The position numbers and the translations under genes were made by a program. Of a DNA stretch of 64,000 nucleotides, positions 46,962 through 55,491 are shown one piece after another (the first letter of the stretch is position 1; every line of letters begins with the position of its first letter). Under the pieces are notes generated by a model. That model was not told where the DNA came from, made no database searches, and saw nothing but the letters and a program-made list of their open reading frames with translations. Origin of the DNA: Hydrogenophaga pseudoflava (GTDB taxonomy: Bacteria > Pseudomonadota > Gammaproteobacteria > Burkholderiales > Burkholderiaceae_C); the NCBI RefSeq assembly GCF_031020795.1, contig NZ_JAVHJP010000003.1, forward strand, positions 365,408 to 429,407, written 5' to 3'.

Positions 46962-47873
46962 TCACGCCTTGCGGGCGGTCATGAGAATCCAGCCGTCTTC
47001 CTCATCGCCCACGCGCAGGTCGACCCACGGCGCATAGGCCTCGCGCAACTCGTCCTCCTGGCGCGCCAGGATGCCGGCCAGCACCAGGTGACCACCGGCC
47101 TTCACGCGTTCGCACAGCAAGGGCGCGAGCACCTTCAGCGGTGTGGCCAGGATGTTGGCCAGCACGACATCGAAGTGCCCGTCGACCACGTCCGGGAGGC
47201 CGGTCTGCAGGCGCACCCCATTGGCATCGGCGTTGAGCCGTGTGGACTCGACGGCGGCCGGATCGATGTCGACGGCCACGATGGGCTCGGCACCGAACTT
47301 GGCCGCACCAATGGCCAGGATACCCGAGCCGCAACCGTAGTCGAGCACGCGATGACCGCGCGGTGCGTGGGTTGCGATCCAGCGCAGGCACATGCGGGTG
47401 GTCGGGTGGGTGCCGGTGCCGAAGGCCAAGCCCGGATCGAGCCGGATCACCTCCTGCGCCGCGGCGGGCGGCTCGTGCCAGGTCGGCACGATCCAAAAGG
47501 TCGGCGTGATCTCGACCGGATCGAACTGCGACTGGGTCAGGCGCACCCAGTCCTGGTCCGCCACGGCGCGCACGCCCAGCACCTGCGAGCCCCCGAAGAA
47601 GTCCTGTGGCAACAGCAGCGCCGCCGCCTCGCGCGCCGCCGCTTCTTGCGGGAACAGAGCCACCACCCGCGAGCGGTTCCAGCCTTCCTTGGGCGGCGGC
47701 ATGCCGGGCTCGCCGAAGAGCGCCTGCTCGGCCGGAGTCAGCGCGTCGGCGTCCTCGACCGAGACACTCAGCGCGTCCAGCGCGACCAGCGCATCACCGA
47801 CCGGCTCCACACCGGCTTCGGGCACCAGCAGCACCAGCTCGTACAGCGAGCCGGCAGACAGGTCAGCGCTCAC
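46962..47873 (-). CDS. prmA: Ribosomal protein L11 methyltransferase
   Basis: This 303-residue SAM-dependent enzyme trimethylates ribosomal protein L11. The N-terminal substrate-recognition domain ([14 protein letters not shown]) joins a Rossmann domain with [31 protein letters not shown] and LANILATPL. Its ATG lies inside the 3' end of accC (11-base overlap), so the two genes are coupled. Confidence 0.95.
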   Translation of the reverse strand: MSADLSAGSLYELVLLVPEAGVEPVGDALVALDALSVSVEDADALTPAEQALFGEPGMPPPKEGWNRSRVVALFPQEAAAREAAALLLPQDFFGGSQVLGVRAVADQDWVRLTQSQFDPVEITPTFWIVPTWHEPPAAAQEVIRLDPGLAFGTGTHPTTRMCLRWIATHAPRGHRVLDYGCGSGILAIGAAKFGAEPIVAVDIDPAAVESTRLNADANGVRLQTGLPDVVDGHFDVVLANILATPLKVLAPLLCERVKAGGHLVLAGILARQEDELREAYAPWVDLRVGDEEDGWILMTARKA

Positions 47874-49212
47874 GCTGCGACAGCCACTCTTCGAGGTAGT
47901 GGATGTTGGTGCCGCCGGCCACGAAGCTGGCGTCGACCATCAGCTCGCGGTGCAGCGGAATGTTGGTCTTGATGCCCTCGACCACACACTCCGACAAGGC
48001 GGTGCGCATGCGCGCCAGGGCCTGTTCGCGCGTATCGCCGTGCACGATGATCTTGCCGATCATCGAGTCGTAATTGGGCGGCACGAAGTAGTTGGTGTAA
48101 GCGTGCGAGTCCACGCGCACACCGGGCCCGCCCGGCATGTGCCAGGTGGTGATGCGCCCGGGCGACGGGGTGAACTTGTAGGCGTCCTCCGCATTGACGC
48201 GGCACTCGATGGCGTGGCCCTTGAGTTGGATCTGGCGCTGGGTGAACGGCAGCTTCTCGCCGGCCGCCACCGCGATCTGGGTGCGCACGATGTCGATTCC
48301 GGAGATCCACTCGGTCACCGGGTGCTCCACCTGCACGCGGGTGTTCATCTCGATGAAATAGAACTCGCCGTTCTCGTACAGGAATTCAAAGGTGCCCGCA
48401 CCGCGGTAGCCGATCTTCTTGCAGGCGGCGGCACAGCGGTCGCCGATCTTTTCGATCAGGCGGCGCGGGATGCCCGGGGCCGGCGCTTCCTCGATCACCT
48501 TCTGGTGACGCCGCTGCATCGAGCAGTCGCGCTCGCCCAGGTAGACCGCGTTGCGATGCGTGTCGGCGAGCACCTGGATCTCGATGTGACGAGGGTTCTG
48601 GAGAAACTTCTCCATGTACACCTCGGGGTTGCCGAAGGCCGCCGCGGCTTCCGCCTTGGTGGTCTGCACCGCATGGATCAGCGCCGCCTCGGTGTGCACC
48701 ACGCGCATGCCGCGACCACCGCCACCGCCGGCGGCCTTGATGATCACCGGGTAGCCCACCGCCTTGGCGGTCTTCTTGATCACGGCCGGATCGTCGGGCA
48801 GCGCCCCTTCGGAACCCGGCACGCAGGGCACGCCGGCCCGGATCATGGCCTGCTTGGCCGACACCTTGTCGCCCATGATGCGGATGGACTCGGGGGTCGG
48901 GCCGATGAAGGTGAAGCCGCTGCGCTCGACGCGCTCGGCGAAGTCGGCGTTCTCGGACAGGAAGCCGTAGCCGGGGTGGATCGCTTCCGCGTCGGTCACC
49001 TCGGCGGCCGAGATGATGGCCGGCATGTTGAGGTAACTCTGGCCCGACGGGGCCGGGCCGATGCAGACCGCCTCGTCGGCCAGCCGGACGTACTTGGCGT
49101 CGCGGTCGGCCTCGGAATAGACCATCACGGCCTTGATGCCCATCTCGCGGCAGGCGCGCTGCACGCGCAGGGCGATTTCGCCGCGATTGGCGATAAGGAT
49201 TTTCTTGAACAT
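47863..49212 (-). CDS. accC: Biotin carboxylase, acetyl-CoA carboxylase subunit
   Basis: This 449-residue ATP-grasp enzyme carboxylates biotin on AccB, the first half-reaction of fatty acid synthesis. Landmarks are [16 protein letters not shown], the glycine-rich loop [22 protein letters not shown] and the lid region. The length equals the family norm. It lies 15 bases after accB. Confidence 0.97.
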   Translation of the reverse strand: MFKKILIANRGEIALRVQRACREMGIKAVMVYSEADRDAKYVRLADEAVCIGPAPSGQSYLNMPAIISAAEVTDAEAIHPGYGFLSENADFAERVERSGFTFIGPTPESIRIMGDKVSAKQAMIRAGVPCVPGSEGALPDDPAVIKKTAKAVGYPVIIKAAGGGGGRGMRVVHTEAALIHAVQTTKAEAAAAFGNPEVYMEKFLQNPRHIEIQVLADTHRNAVYLGERDCSMQRRHQKVIEEAPAPGIPRRLIEKIGDRCAAACKKIGYRGAGTFEFLYENGEFYFIEMNTRVQVEHPVTEWISGIDIVRTQIAVAAGEKLPFTQRQIQLKGHAIECRVNAEDAYKFTPSPGRITTWHMPGGPGVRVDSHAYTNYFVPPNYDSMIGKIIVHGDTREQALARMRTALSECVVEGIKTNIPLHRELMVDASFVAGGTNIHYLEEWLSQRER

Positions 49213-49227
49213 GGGGCGAAGGTCCCC

Positions 49228-49686
49228 TTATTCGATGACGAACATCGGCTGGCCGTATTCCACCGCCTGACCGTTCTCGACCAGGATCTGCGTGATCGTG
49301 CCGCTCTTGTCGGCTTCAATCTCGTTGAGGATCTTCATGGCCTCGACGATGCAGATGGTCTCGCCTTCCTTGATGGTCTGGCCGATTTCCGCGAAGGGCT
49401 TGGCGCCTGGGCTGGAGGCACGGTAGAAGGTGCCCACCATGGGCGATTTGACCGTGTGACCGACCGCAGCTGGCGCGGCGACCGGGACCGCAGTAGGAGC
49501 GGCCGCCTCAGCCATCGCCTGCACGGCGGGCGCCGCAACCACGGGAGCCGCAACGACCTGGGCCACCGCTGCCGCTGGAGCACTCTTGACGATCCTGACC
49601 TTGCCCTCGGCTTCGGTGATTTCCAGCTCGGACACGTTCGACTCGGACACCAGATCGATCAGTGTCTTCAGTTTTCTAAGATCCAT
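49228..49686 (-). CDS. accB: Biotin carboxyl carrier protein
   Basis: This 152-residue protein has a [23 protein letters not shown] terminus, an Ala/Pro/Val linker and a biotinyl domain with the modified lysine in [15 protein letters not shown]. AccB carries biotin between AccC and the transcarboxylase. It is the first gene of the cluster; the 245-base gap upstream (49687-49931) holds its promoter, but I see no convincing -35/-10 pair there. Confidence 0.96.
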   Translation of the reverse strand: MDLRKLKTLIDLVSESNVSELEITEAEGKVRIVKSAPAAAVAQVVAAPVVAAPAVQAMAEAAAPTAVPVAAPAAVGHTVKSPMVGTFYRASSPGAKPFAEIGQTIKEGETICIVEAMKILNEIEADKSGTITQILVENGQAVEYGQPMFVIE

Positions 49687-49931
49687 GATTTCTCCAACGA
49701 ATTGCAGTCAAGTTGGCCAAACTTCGCTCATCTTCAACCAAACGAAGCGCCACCGACTTGGCGGGGTGCGCAGTGTACACGAGGCACAATCCACTGGAAA
49801 TGCCGTTCGTCACACCTGCAGAGGCGGGCCGCTTCGGCCACCAGCCTGCAAACTGTTTCAAGTTCGCGGGACTTTAACCGTTTTTTAATTCAGTTCATAA
49901 CCGGGAGTTCGCCGCCTGTCCGGTCACCCGG

Positions 49932-50453
49932 TCAGGCCAGGCTGGCCCACTGCGCCAGCTCTTCGGCACTGACCTTACCGAGCTTGCGGTGCAGCACCGC
50001 ACCGTCGGCGGCAAACACCACGCTGAAGGGCAAAGCCCCACTCGGATTGCCCAGACTCCGTGCCAGGTCGGTGCCCGCGAAGCCGGCCAGTGCCACCGGG
50101 AAGTCCAGCGGCAGCCGCGTCAGAAACCGCGACACCGGCGCCGCCTGGTCCACCGCCAGGCCCAGCACCTGCCATCCGCGGGCCGATTGCGCCCGGTGGA
50201 AGGTGTTGATCAGGGGCAGCTCCTCCACACAGGGAGGACACCAGGTGGCCCAGAAGTTCACGAGCAGAGGGCGCCCCCGGAAGCCCGACATCGGCAATAG
50301 AGCACCCGACACATCGGGAAAGGCGCTGGCCCAGAACTGGTTTTCCGCATCGCCCAGCACCGGACCGGGCCGCAGCCGCCACCAGGCCACCCCCGCGCCG
50401 GCTGCCGCAGCCGCGACACCCAGTCCCCCCATCCACAGGGTTCGCCGGTTCAT
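49932..50453 (-). CDS. TlpA-family thioredoxin-like protein
   Basis: This is a 173-residue protein with an N-terminal membrane anchor (LGVAAAAAGAGVAWW), then a thioredoxin fold with W71-C-P-P-C75 in VNFWATWCPPCVEELP and a cis-proline loop (GALPFSVV). It faces the periplasm and probably reduces or resulfurates a specific partner, for example in cytochrome c maturation, which cannot be resolved. The start ATG overlaps the upstream gene's stop by four bases. Confidence 0.85.
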   Translation of the reverse strand: MNRRTLWMGGLGVAAAAAGAGVAWWRLRPGPVLGDAENQFWASAFPDVSGALLPMSGFRGRPLLVNFWATWCPPCVEELPLINTFHRAQSARGWQVLGLAVDQAAPVSRFLTRLPLDFPVALAGFAGTDLARSLGNPSGALPFSVVFAADGAVLHRKLGKVSAEELAQWASLA

Positions 50454-51079
50454 GCGCGTCCCTCCGGAACACCGGCATCGGACGCCAGCAGGGCCCGCAG
50501 ATCCTGCGCATCGCCCCGGGGACGCCGCCCTTGCGCGTCCGGCCGCAGGGCGCCGCGCAAGGCGTCGTGATCCATCACCAGCAGGTGCAGCAGCACCCAC
50601 TGCTCGAGCGGCTCGCAGCGCAGCCTCAGCGTGAGGGCCTCGACCGGCTCGCCATTGGCATCGCTGGCCGCTGTGCCGGGGTGGTACTCGACACGGTGAT
50701 CCAGCAGCGCCCACTCCGCCGATTTCGGATCGTCGCAGTACAGCTGCACATAGATATCGCTGTGGCGGGTGGCGGTCCCGTGCCAGACCGCTCCGCACAG
50801 ATGAGGCCTGAACGCGGCCAGCCGCTCCATCCATACCAGGGCCAGTTCCCGCAACGCCCTCAATTCGCCGGGCTGGGTGTCGGCGCAAAAGATCGCAATG
50901 TGCTCGCGCACCGCCTCTTCCAGCGTTTGGTTGTCGGGCCAGGGGGTGCGCGAAGGCGGAAGACCGAGCTGCTTGGCCGCGCGCCGCTTGGCCGCCGCGT
51001 ACTCCAGACCCTCGTCGACCACCAGGCGCGCGGCCACCGAGGCGATCTCGGCGGACGTGTCGGTGCGGAAGCTGTCCAT
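50450..51079 (-). CDS. Conserved hypothetical protein, possible nucleotidyltransferase-like fold
   Basis: This is a 209-residue protein. The N-terminal 55 residues (EIASVAARLVVDEGLEYAAAKRRAAKQLGLP) look like a small helical unit. The centre contains CGAVWHGTATRHSDIYVQLYCDDPKSAEW, whose G-x11-D-x5-DD arrangement recalls minimal nucleotidyltransferases, and the rest is mixed. It is divergent from mpl by 38 bases and overlaps tlpA-like by four. The ATG at 51079 was chosen over an upstream start that would overlap the mpl promoter. Function not established. Confidence 0.6.
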   Translation of the reverse strand: MDSFRTDTSAEIASVAARLVVDEGLEYAAAKRRAAKQLGLPPSRTPWPDNQTLEEAVREHIAIFCADTQPGELRALRELALVWMERLAAFRPHLCGAVWHGTATRHSDIYVQLYCDDPKSAEWALLDHRVEYHPGTAASDANGEPVEALTLRLRCEPLEQWVLLHLLVMDHDALRGALRPDAQGRRPRGDAQDLRALLASDAGVPEGRA

Positions 51080-51117
51080 AGGCCGATTGTGCACGGGCAC
51101 CCCCCTAGAATCGCCGC

Positions 51118-52596
51118 ATGCATATTCATATCCTGGGCATTTGCGGCACATTCATGGGCGGCCTGGCGGCGCTCGCGCGCGAGGCCGGCCACCGCGTCAC
51201 CGGCTGCGACGCCGGGGTCTACCCGCCGATGAGCGACCAGCTGCGGGCCTTGGGCATCGACCTGATCGAGGGCTTCTCAGCCGACCAGATGGCGCTGGCC
51301 CCGGACCTCTATGTGGTCGGCAACGTGGTCAGCCGCGCCCGGCTGGCCGACGGCAGCCCCAAGTTCCCGCTGATGGAAGCCATCCTGGAAGCCGGTGCGC
51401 CCTACACCAGCGGCCCCCAGTGGCTGGCCGAACACGTGCTGCAGGGACGCCATGTGCTGGCCGTCGCCGGCACCCACGGCAAGACCACCACCACATCGAT
51501 GCTGGCCTGGGTACTGGAGGCCAACGGATTGAAGCCCGGCTTCCTGGTGGGCGGCGTGCCGATGAACTTCGGCGTGTCGGCGAGGCTGGGCGGCGCGGCG
51601 GCTGTGCGCTCAGCGCAGGTAAAGGAGGAGCCCGCGCAGCGGGCGGGGGACACGGAGCTGAGCGCACAGCCGCTGCGCCACCCCCTGTTTGTCATCGAAG
51701 CAGACGAATACGACACTGCGTTTTTCGACAAGCGCAGCAAGTTCGTGCACTACCGCCCACGCACTGCCATCCTGAACAACCTCGAGTTCGACCACGCCGA
51801 CATCTTCGACAACCTGGCGGCCATCGAGCGGCAGTTCCACCACCTGGTGCGCACCGTGCCCGGCAGCGGCCGGCTGGTGGTCAACGGCCTGGAAGAGAGC
51901 CTCGACCGGGTGCTGCACATGGGGCACTGGAGCGAGGTCCGCAGCTTCGGCGCCGCGGTCAGCGACTTCAGCGCGGTCGGCGAACCCCACGCGTTCGACG
52001 TGCTGGAGCTCGGCCGGAAGGTGGCCCGCGTGGAGTGGTCCCTCACGGGTGAACACAATCAGCTGAACGCGCTGGCGGCCATTGCGGCCGCCCAGCATGT
52101 GGGGGTGCTGCCCGCCGACGCGGCCCGGGCCCTGGGCAGTTTCCAGAACGTGCGCCGGCGCATGGAGGTCCGTGGCACGGTGCCCCGCGACGGCGGGTCG
52201 GTCACCGTCTACGACGATTTCGCCCACCACCCCACAGCCATCCGCACCACGCTCGACGGCCTGCGCCGGCGCCTCGGAGCGTCGGGCGGGCGCATTCTGG
52301 CGGTGTTCGAGCCGCGCAGCAACACCATGAAGCTGGGCACGATGAAGGCCCAGCTGCCCTGGAGCCTGGAGCCGGCCGACCTGGCGTTCTGCCACTCGGG
52401 CGGACTGGACTGGGATGCGCGCGAGGCCCTTGCGCCAATGGGCGCACGCGCGTCGGTCGCACCGACCATCGACGAACTGGTGCAACAGGTGGTGGCAGCC
52501 GCCAAGGCGGGCGACCACATCGTCTGCATGAGCAACGGCGGTTTCGGCGGCGTGCACAGCCGCCTGCTCACCGCGCTCGGCCCGACGGCTCAGTAA
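51118..52596 (+). CDS. mpl: UDP-N-acetylmuramate:L-alanyl-gamma-D-glutamyl-meso-diaminopimelate ligase
   Basis: This 492-residue peptidoglycan-recycling Mur ligase reattaches the recovered tripeptide to UDP-MurNAc. It starts with MHIHILGICGTFMGGLA, has the ATP loop GTHGKTTT at 118-125, EADEYDTAF and VYDDFAHHPTA. It is about 35 residues longer than enterobacterial Mpl; the excess (about residues 159-188) is encoded by a large palindromic insertion. TAGAAT at 51106-51111 is a -10-like hexamer only six bases before the ATG. Confidence 0.93.
   Translation: MHIHILGICGTFMGGLAALAREAGHRVTGCDAGVYPPMSDQLRALGIDLIEGFSADQMALAPDLYVVGNVVSRARLADGSPKFPLMEAILEAGAPYTSGPQWLAEHVLQGRHVLAVAGTHGKTTTTSMLAWVLEANGLKPGFLVGGVPMNFGVSARLGGAAAVRSAQVKEEPAQRAGDTELSAQPLRHPLFVIEADEYDTAFFDKRSKFVHYRPRTAILNNLEFDHADIFDNLAAIERQFHHLVRTVPGSGRLVVNGLEESLDRVLHMGHWSEVRSFGAAVSDFSAVGEPHAFDVLELGRKVARVEWSLTGEHNQLNALAAIAAAQHVGVLPADAARALGSFQNVRRRMEVRGTVPRDGGSVTVYDDFAHHPTAIRTTLDGLRRRLGASGGRILAVFEPRSNTMKLGTMKAQLPWSLEPADLAFCHSGGLDWDAREALAPMGARASVAPTIDELVQQVVAAAKAGDHIVCMSNGGFGGVHSRLLTALGPTAQ
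51592..51679. repeat. Palindromic element inserted in frame in mpl
   Basis: Two 23-base arms (51592-51614 and 51657-51679) are inverted copies with one mismatch. The 42-base interior carries a further hairpin GCCCGC/GCGGGC (51630-51635, 51639-51644) and an AAAGGAGGAG tract. The frame stays open through it, adding roughly 29 residues between MNFGVSARLGG and the conserved EADEYDTAF segment. Confidence 0.85.
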
Positions 52597-52910
52597 CCGA
52601 CCGACATCGCGGCCAAGTCGACCGTCACGGCCGGCTTGGCCAACGCGGCGCTGCTCGCACGCGCAAACTCCATCGCCCAGTTTCGGTGCGCCGCCTCGCG
52701 GAAGCGGTCCTGCCCGGCCGCCTGCGCCACACTGAGCACCTTGTCCGCCGTCAGCACCTTGCCGGTCAGGCGGATGGGCTCGCAGTCGAACGCCGTGAAT
52801 TGCTGGTCCAGCCAGGCGCGCGCCTGGTCGTGCGGCATGGGTTGCACCTCTTCAAGGTCGAAGCGGTAGGTGGCGGGCTCGCCCCAGGTCACGGTGACTT
52901 GGCTGCGCAT
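52590..52910 (-). CDS. Hypothetical small protein
   Basis: This is a 106-residue soluble protein with no signal. The N-terminal half is a beta-type segment (QVTVTWGEPATYRFDLEEVQPM) and the C-terminal half is helical (KVLSVAQAAGQDRFREAAHRNWAMEFARASSAAL). It is convergent with mpl, overlapping its last seven bases. Family not recognised; coding frame quality is good. Confidence 0.6.
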   Translation of the reverse strand: MRSQVTVTWGEPATYRFDLEEVQPMPHDQARAWLDQQFTAFDCEPIRLTGKVLTADKVLSVAQAAGQDRFREAAHRNWAMEFARASSAALAKPAVTVDLAAMSVGY

Positions 52911-52965
52911 GGGATGACTCCTGACGGATGATGATGGACTCTAGGACCCGGAAACCGGGGCCCGC

Positions 52966-54051
52966 CTATTGTGCGCTCGTCGACACCCGAAGCGGCGAGT
53001 GCACCGCCTCCCGCAGGATGCTGGACGGGGCCACCGAATCCGGGTTGTGCTGGCGGGAGGACAGGTCGGTGTCGACATGGTCGAACCGCAGCGCCACGAT
53101 CGAACGCCGGTTGTCGGCCTCGGCCCTGCGGGCACTGTCCACATCGGTCGTCAGTGCCCCGCCGTGGTACAACGCCGCCAGATGGCGCGCCAGGTCTGGC
53201 TCGCCCGACCCGATGCGCTCGCGCAACTGGGCGAACGTGGCGGGCCGGTCCATCAGCTCGCGCATCAGCACCAGGTGGAGCTCATCGAACCAGTGGGCCG
53301 GCAGGCGCGGCACCCTGCGCAGGTACAGACGCTGCTCACGGTAGCGGTGGGGCAGCACGTCGCGCCGGGTGCGCACCGCGTAGTTCCACATCACGCGGTG
53401 CAGGGGAAGGCGGACGAACGAGGGAGGCACGTCCCGGGACAGTTGTTCTCCATGGGTCCAGTGCGCCATCGCCAGATCAACAGGCCGGGCCGGGATCAGC
53501 AGCGCCGCCTGCCAGCGCTGAATGTCGATCACCGCCAGCAGCCGCTCACCTGCAGAGAGATGCACCACGCCGCCCGAGCGCATTTGGTCCATGTGCTCGT
53601 GCAGCCGTGCACCCAGGGCGAACTGGGTCCGCAGCGGACGCAGCCAGGCCTCGAAACGCTGCAGGCGCTGCCGCACGCTGCTTTCGCTACCGGCCTCGAA
53701 AAACTCGGCCGAGGCGAAACCCTCAGGCAGCGGCGTGGCGAAGGCCAGCGGCCGGTCCACCTCCGCGCGGTTGAGGGTCAGGCGCTCGCCGCTGCCCTGG
53801 GGGTGGCGAATCACCAGCTCGTCGCGTCCCAACACGTCCACCGAATCGCCTGCAATCATCCAGGCATCGGCCAGATGCGGATCGCAGGTGCGCCACTCGG
53901 GCCAGCCGGCAGGCGCCTGGGCCGCCCATGCCCGCAGGCGCAGGCCCCCCGCCTCGGAAAACCCCAACAATCCCAGACCCAGAACCGGCTGCTCCAAACG
54001 CACCCCCTCACGGCTTGCCCACAATGCCCGCGCGGCGCCCACGTTGCGCAT
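52966..54051 (-). CDS. Hypothetical protein, 361 residues
   Basis: No signal peptide or membrane helix is seen. The middle contains LRTQFALGARLHEHMDQMRSGG and SAGERLLAVIDIQRWQAAL. The C-terminal third is rich in basic and His residues (RREQ-type, LYLRRVPRLPAHWFDELHLVLMRELM), followed by what could be a winged-helix stretch (ATFAQLRERIGSGEPDLARHLAALYHGGAL). I prefer ATG 54051; a GTG at 54066 would add five residues. A gene between aroG and mpl with no recognised homologue by eye. Confidence 0.6.
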   Translation of the reverse strand: MRNVGAARALWASREGVRLEQPVLGLGLLGFSEAGGLRLRAWAAQAPAGWPEWRTCDPHLADAWMIAGDSVDVLGRDELVIRHPQGSGERLTLNRAEVDRPLAFATPLPEGFASAEFFEAGSESSVRQRLQRFEAWLRPLRTQFALGARLHEHMDQMRSGGVVHLSAGERLLAVIDIQRWQAALLIPARPVDLAMAHWTHGEQLSRDVPPSFVRLPLHRVMWNYAVRTRRDVLPHRYREQRLYLRRVPRLPAHWFDELHLVLMRELMDRPATFAQLRERIGSGEPDLARHLAALYHGGALTTDVDSARRAEADNRRSIVALRFDHVDTDLSSRQHNPDSVAPSSILREAVHSPLRVSTSAQ

Positions 54052-54140
54052 CGCACTTGCGAACACATTAGACCATCGTCACCAGAAGCCGGTGCCCCCT
54101 TCGCGACGGGATCCCGTGGGCTTTGCCACGAATGACCGGA

Positions 54141-55268
54141 TCAGCGTGAGGAGCGCCGGCGCACCACCGCCTGGGACAGGATGTCGAGCGCTTGTACGGA
54201 GTCGTTCCAGCCGAGACAGGCGTCGGTGATGCTCTGGCCATAGGCCAGCTTGGCCACATCGTCTTTGCCTGGCGTGAACTTCTGGGCCCCTGCCTCGATG
54301 TGGCTTTCGATCATCACGCCGAACACGCTGCGGCTGCCGCCCGCGATCTGCGCACCGATGTCGCGGGCCACCTCCAGCTGCCTCTCGTGCTGCTTGCTGC
54401 TGTTGGCATGGCTGCAGTCGACCATCAGACGCGGCGTCAGCTTGGCGGCTTCCAGTTCCTTGACGGCCGCAGCCACATGGGCCGCGTCGTAGTTGGGTGC
54501 CTTGCCGCCGCGCAGGATGACATGGCAGTCCTTGTTGCCATTGGTCTGGACGATGGCCACCTGCCCGTTTTTGTGCACCGACAGGAAGTGGTGACCGCGT
54601 GCGGCCGCCTGGATGGCGTCGGTGGCGATCTTGATGTTGCCGTCGGTGCCGTTCTTGAATCCGATGGGAGCCGACAGGCCCGAGGCCAGTTCGCGGTGCA
54701 CCTGGCTTTCGGTGGTGCGTGCGCCGATGGCCCCCCAGGCGATCAAGTCGCCGATGTACTGCGGGCTGATCACGTCCAGGAACTCGCTGCCCGCCGGCAG
54801 ACCCTGGCGGTTGATTTCGATCAGCAGCTGGCGCGCGATGCGCAGACCTTCGTCGATGCGGTAGCTCTCGTCGAGGTACGGGTCGTTGATCAGGCCCTTC
54901 CAGCCCACCGTGGTGCGCGGCTTCTCGAAATAGACACGCATCACGATTTCCAGCGTGTCGGCGTACTTCTCCCGCAGCGGCTTGAGGCGGCGGGCGTAGT
55001 CCAGCGCGGCGGCCGGGTCGTGGATGGAGCAGGGGCCGATGATGACCAGCAGGCGGTCGTCCTTGCCGTGCAGGATGTCGTGGATGCGGCTGCGGGTCTG
55101 CTTGATCAGGCCCTCCACCGGCGTGCCGGCGATGGGGAAGAAACGGATGAGGTGTTCGGGCGGCGGAAGCACGGTGATGTCCTTGATGCGCTGGTCGTCG
55201 GTCTGGCTGGTCTTGTCGGCAGGCCGCGCATACCAGGCATCGCTGGCGGCAGTGGTCTTGGCGTTCAT
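54141..55268 (-). CDS. aroG: 3-deoxy-D-arabino-heptulosonate 7-phosphate synthase, class I
   Basis: This 375-residue enzyme condenses phosphoenolpyruvate and erythrose 4-phosphate, the first step of aromatic amino acid synthesis. Family motifs are IIGPCSIHD, KPRTTVGWKGL, GFKNGTDGNIKIA and DCSHANSSKQH. The ATG at 55268 follows GAGGAG in the leader. Which aromatic amino acid inhibits the enzyme cannot be read with certainty, but the Phe-rich leader peptide upstream suggests regulation by charged tRNA-Phe (with Tyr and Trp contributions). Confidence 0.96.
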   Translation of the reverse strand: MNAKTTAASDAWYARPADKTSQTDDQRIKDITVLPPPEHLIRFFPIAGTPVEGLIKQTRSRIHDILHGKDDRLLVIIGPCSIHDPAAALDYARRLKPLREKYADTLEIVMRVYFEKPRTTVGWKGLINDPYLDESYRIDEGLRIARQLLIEINRQGLPAGSEFLDVISPQYIGDLIAWGAIGARTTESQVHRELASGLSAPIGFKNGTDGNIKIATDAIQAAARGHHFLSVHKNGQVAIVQTNGNKDCHVILRGGKAPNYDAAHVAAAVKELEAAKLTPRLMVDCSHANSSKQHERQLEVARDIGAQIAGGSRSVFGVMIESHIEAGAQKFTPGKDDVAKLAYGQSITDACLGWNDSVQALDILSQAVVRRRSSR

Positions 55269-55303
55269 CGAAGGCTCCTCGCAGGGTTGGAAAGTGAAGG
55301 GAT

Positions 55304-55338
55304 GAAAAAAAACCGCCGGGCTGTAGGCCCGGCGGTTT
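55304..55338 (-). terminator. Attenuator terminator of aroG
   Basis: On the minus strand AAACCGCCGGGC (55338-55327) pairs perfectly with GCCCGGCGGTTT (55321-55310) over 12 bases, loop of five, followed by a run of at least seven U. It lies 36 bases before aroG and after the leader peptide. Its 5' arm can instead pair with CCCGGCGG inside the leader ORF (55391-55384). Confidence 0.92.
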
Positions 55339-55364
55339 CGGAGGTTTTGGGTTGCTTGGCGCGC

Positions 55365-55442
55365 TTACACCCTTGCCTCTCGTCCGCCGGGGACAGAGAA
55401 CCAAAAGTAAAAGCCGAAAAAGATGGCTGCGCGGGTTTGCAT
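55365..55442 (-). CDS. aroG leader peptide (Phe/Tyr/Trp-rich)
   Basis: This is a 25-codon ORF beginning MQTRAAIFFGFYFWF and ending REARV-stop. Residues 8-15 are F-F-G-F-Y-F-W-F, seven aromatic residues of eight. The following codons for P18-G19-G20 contain CCCGGCGG, the segment able to pair with the terminator's 5' arm. Stalling at the aromatic codons would leave this segment free to form the antiterminator; rapid translation would cover it and allow termination. Confidence 0.9.
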   Translation of the reverse strand: MQTRAAIFFGFYFWFSVPGGREARV

Positions 55443-55491
55443 GGCCGCAGACTGTATCACAGCGGTTTTGACAGCCGTCTTACAAGCCGGG

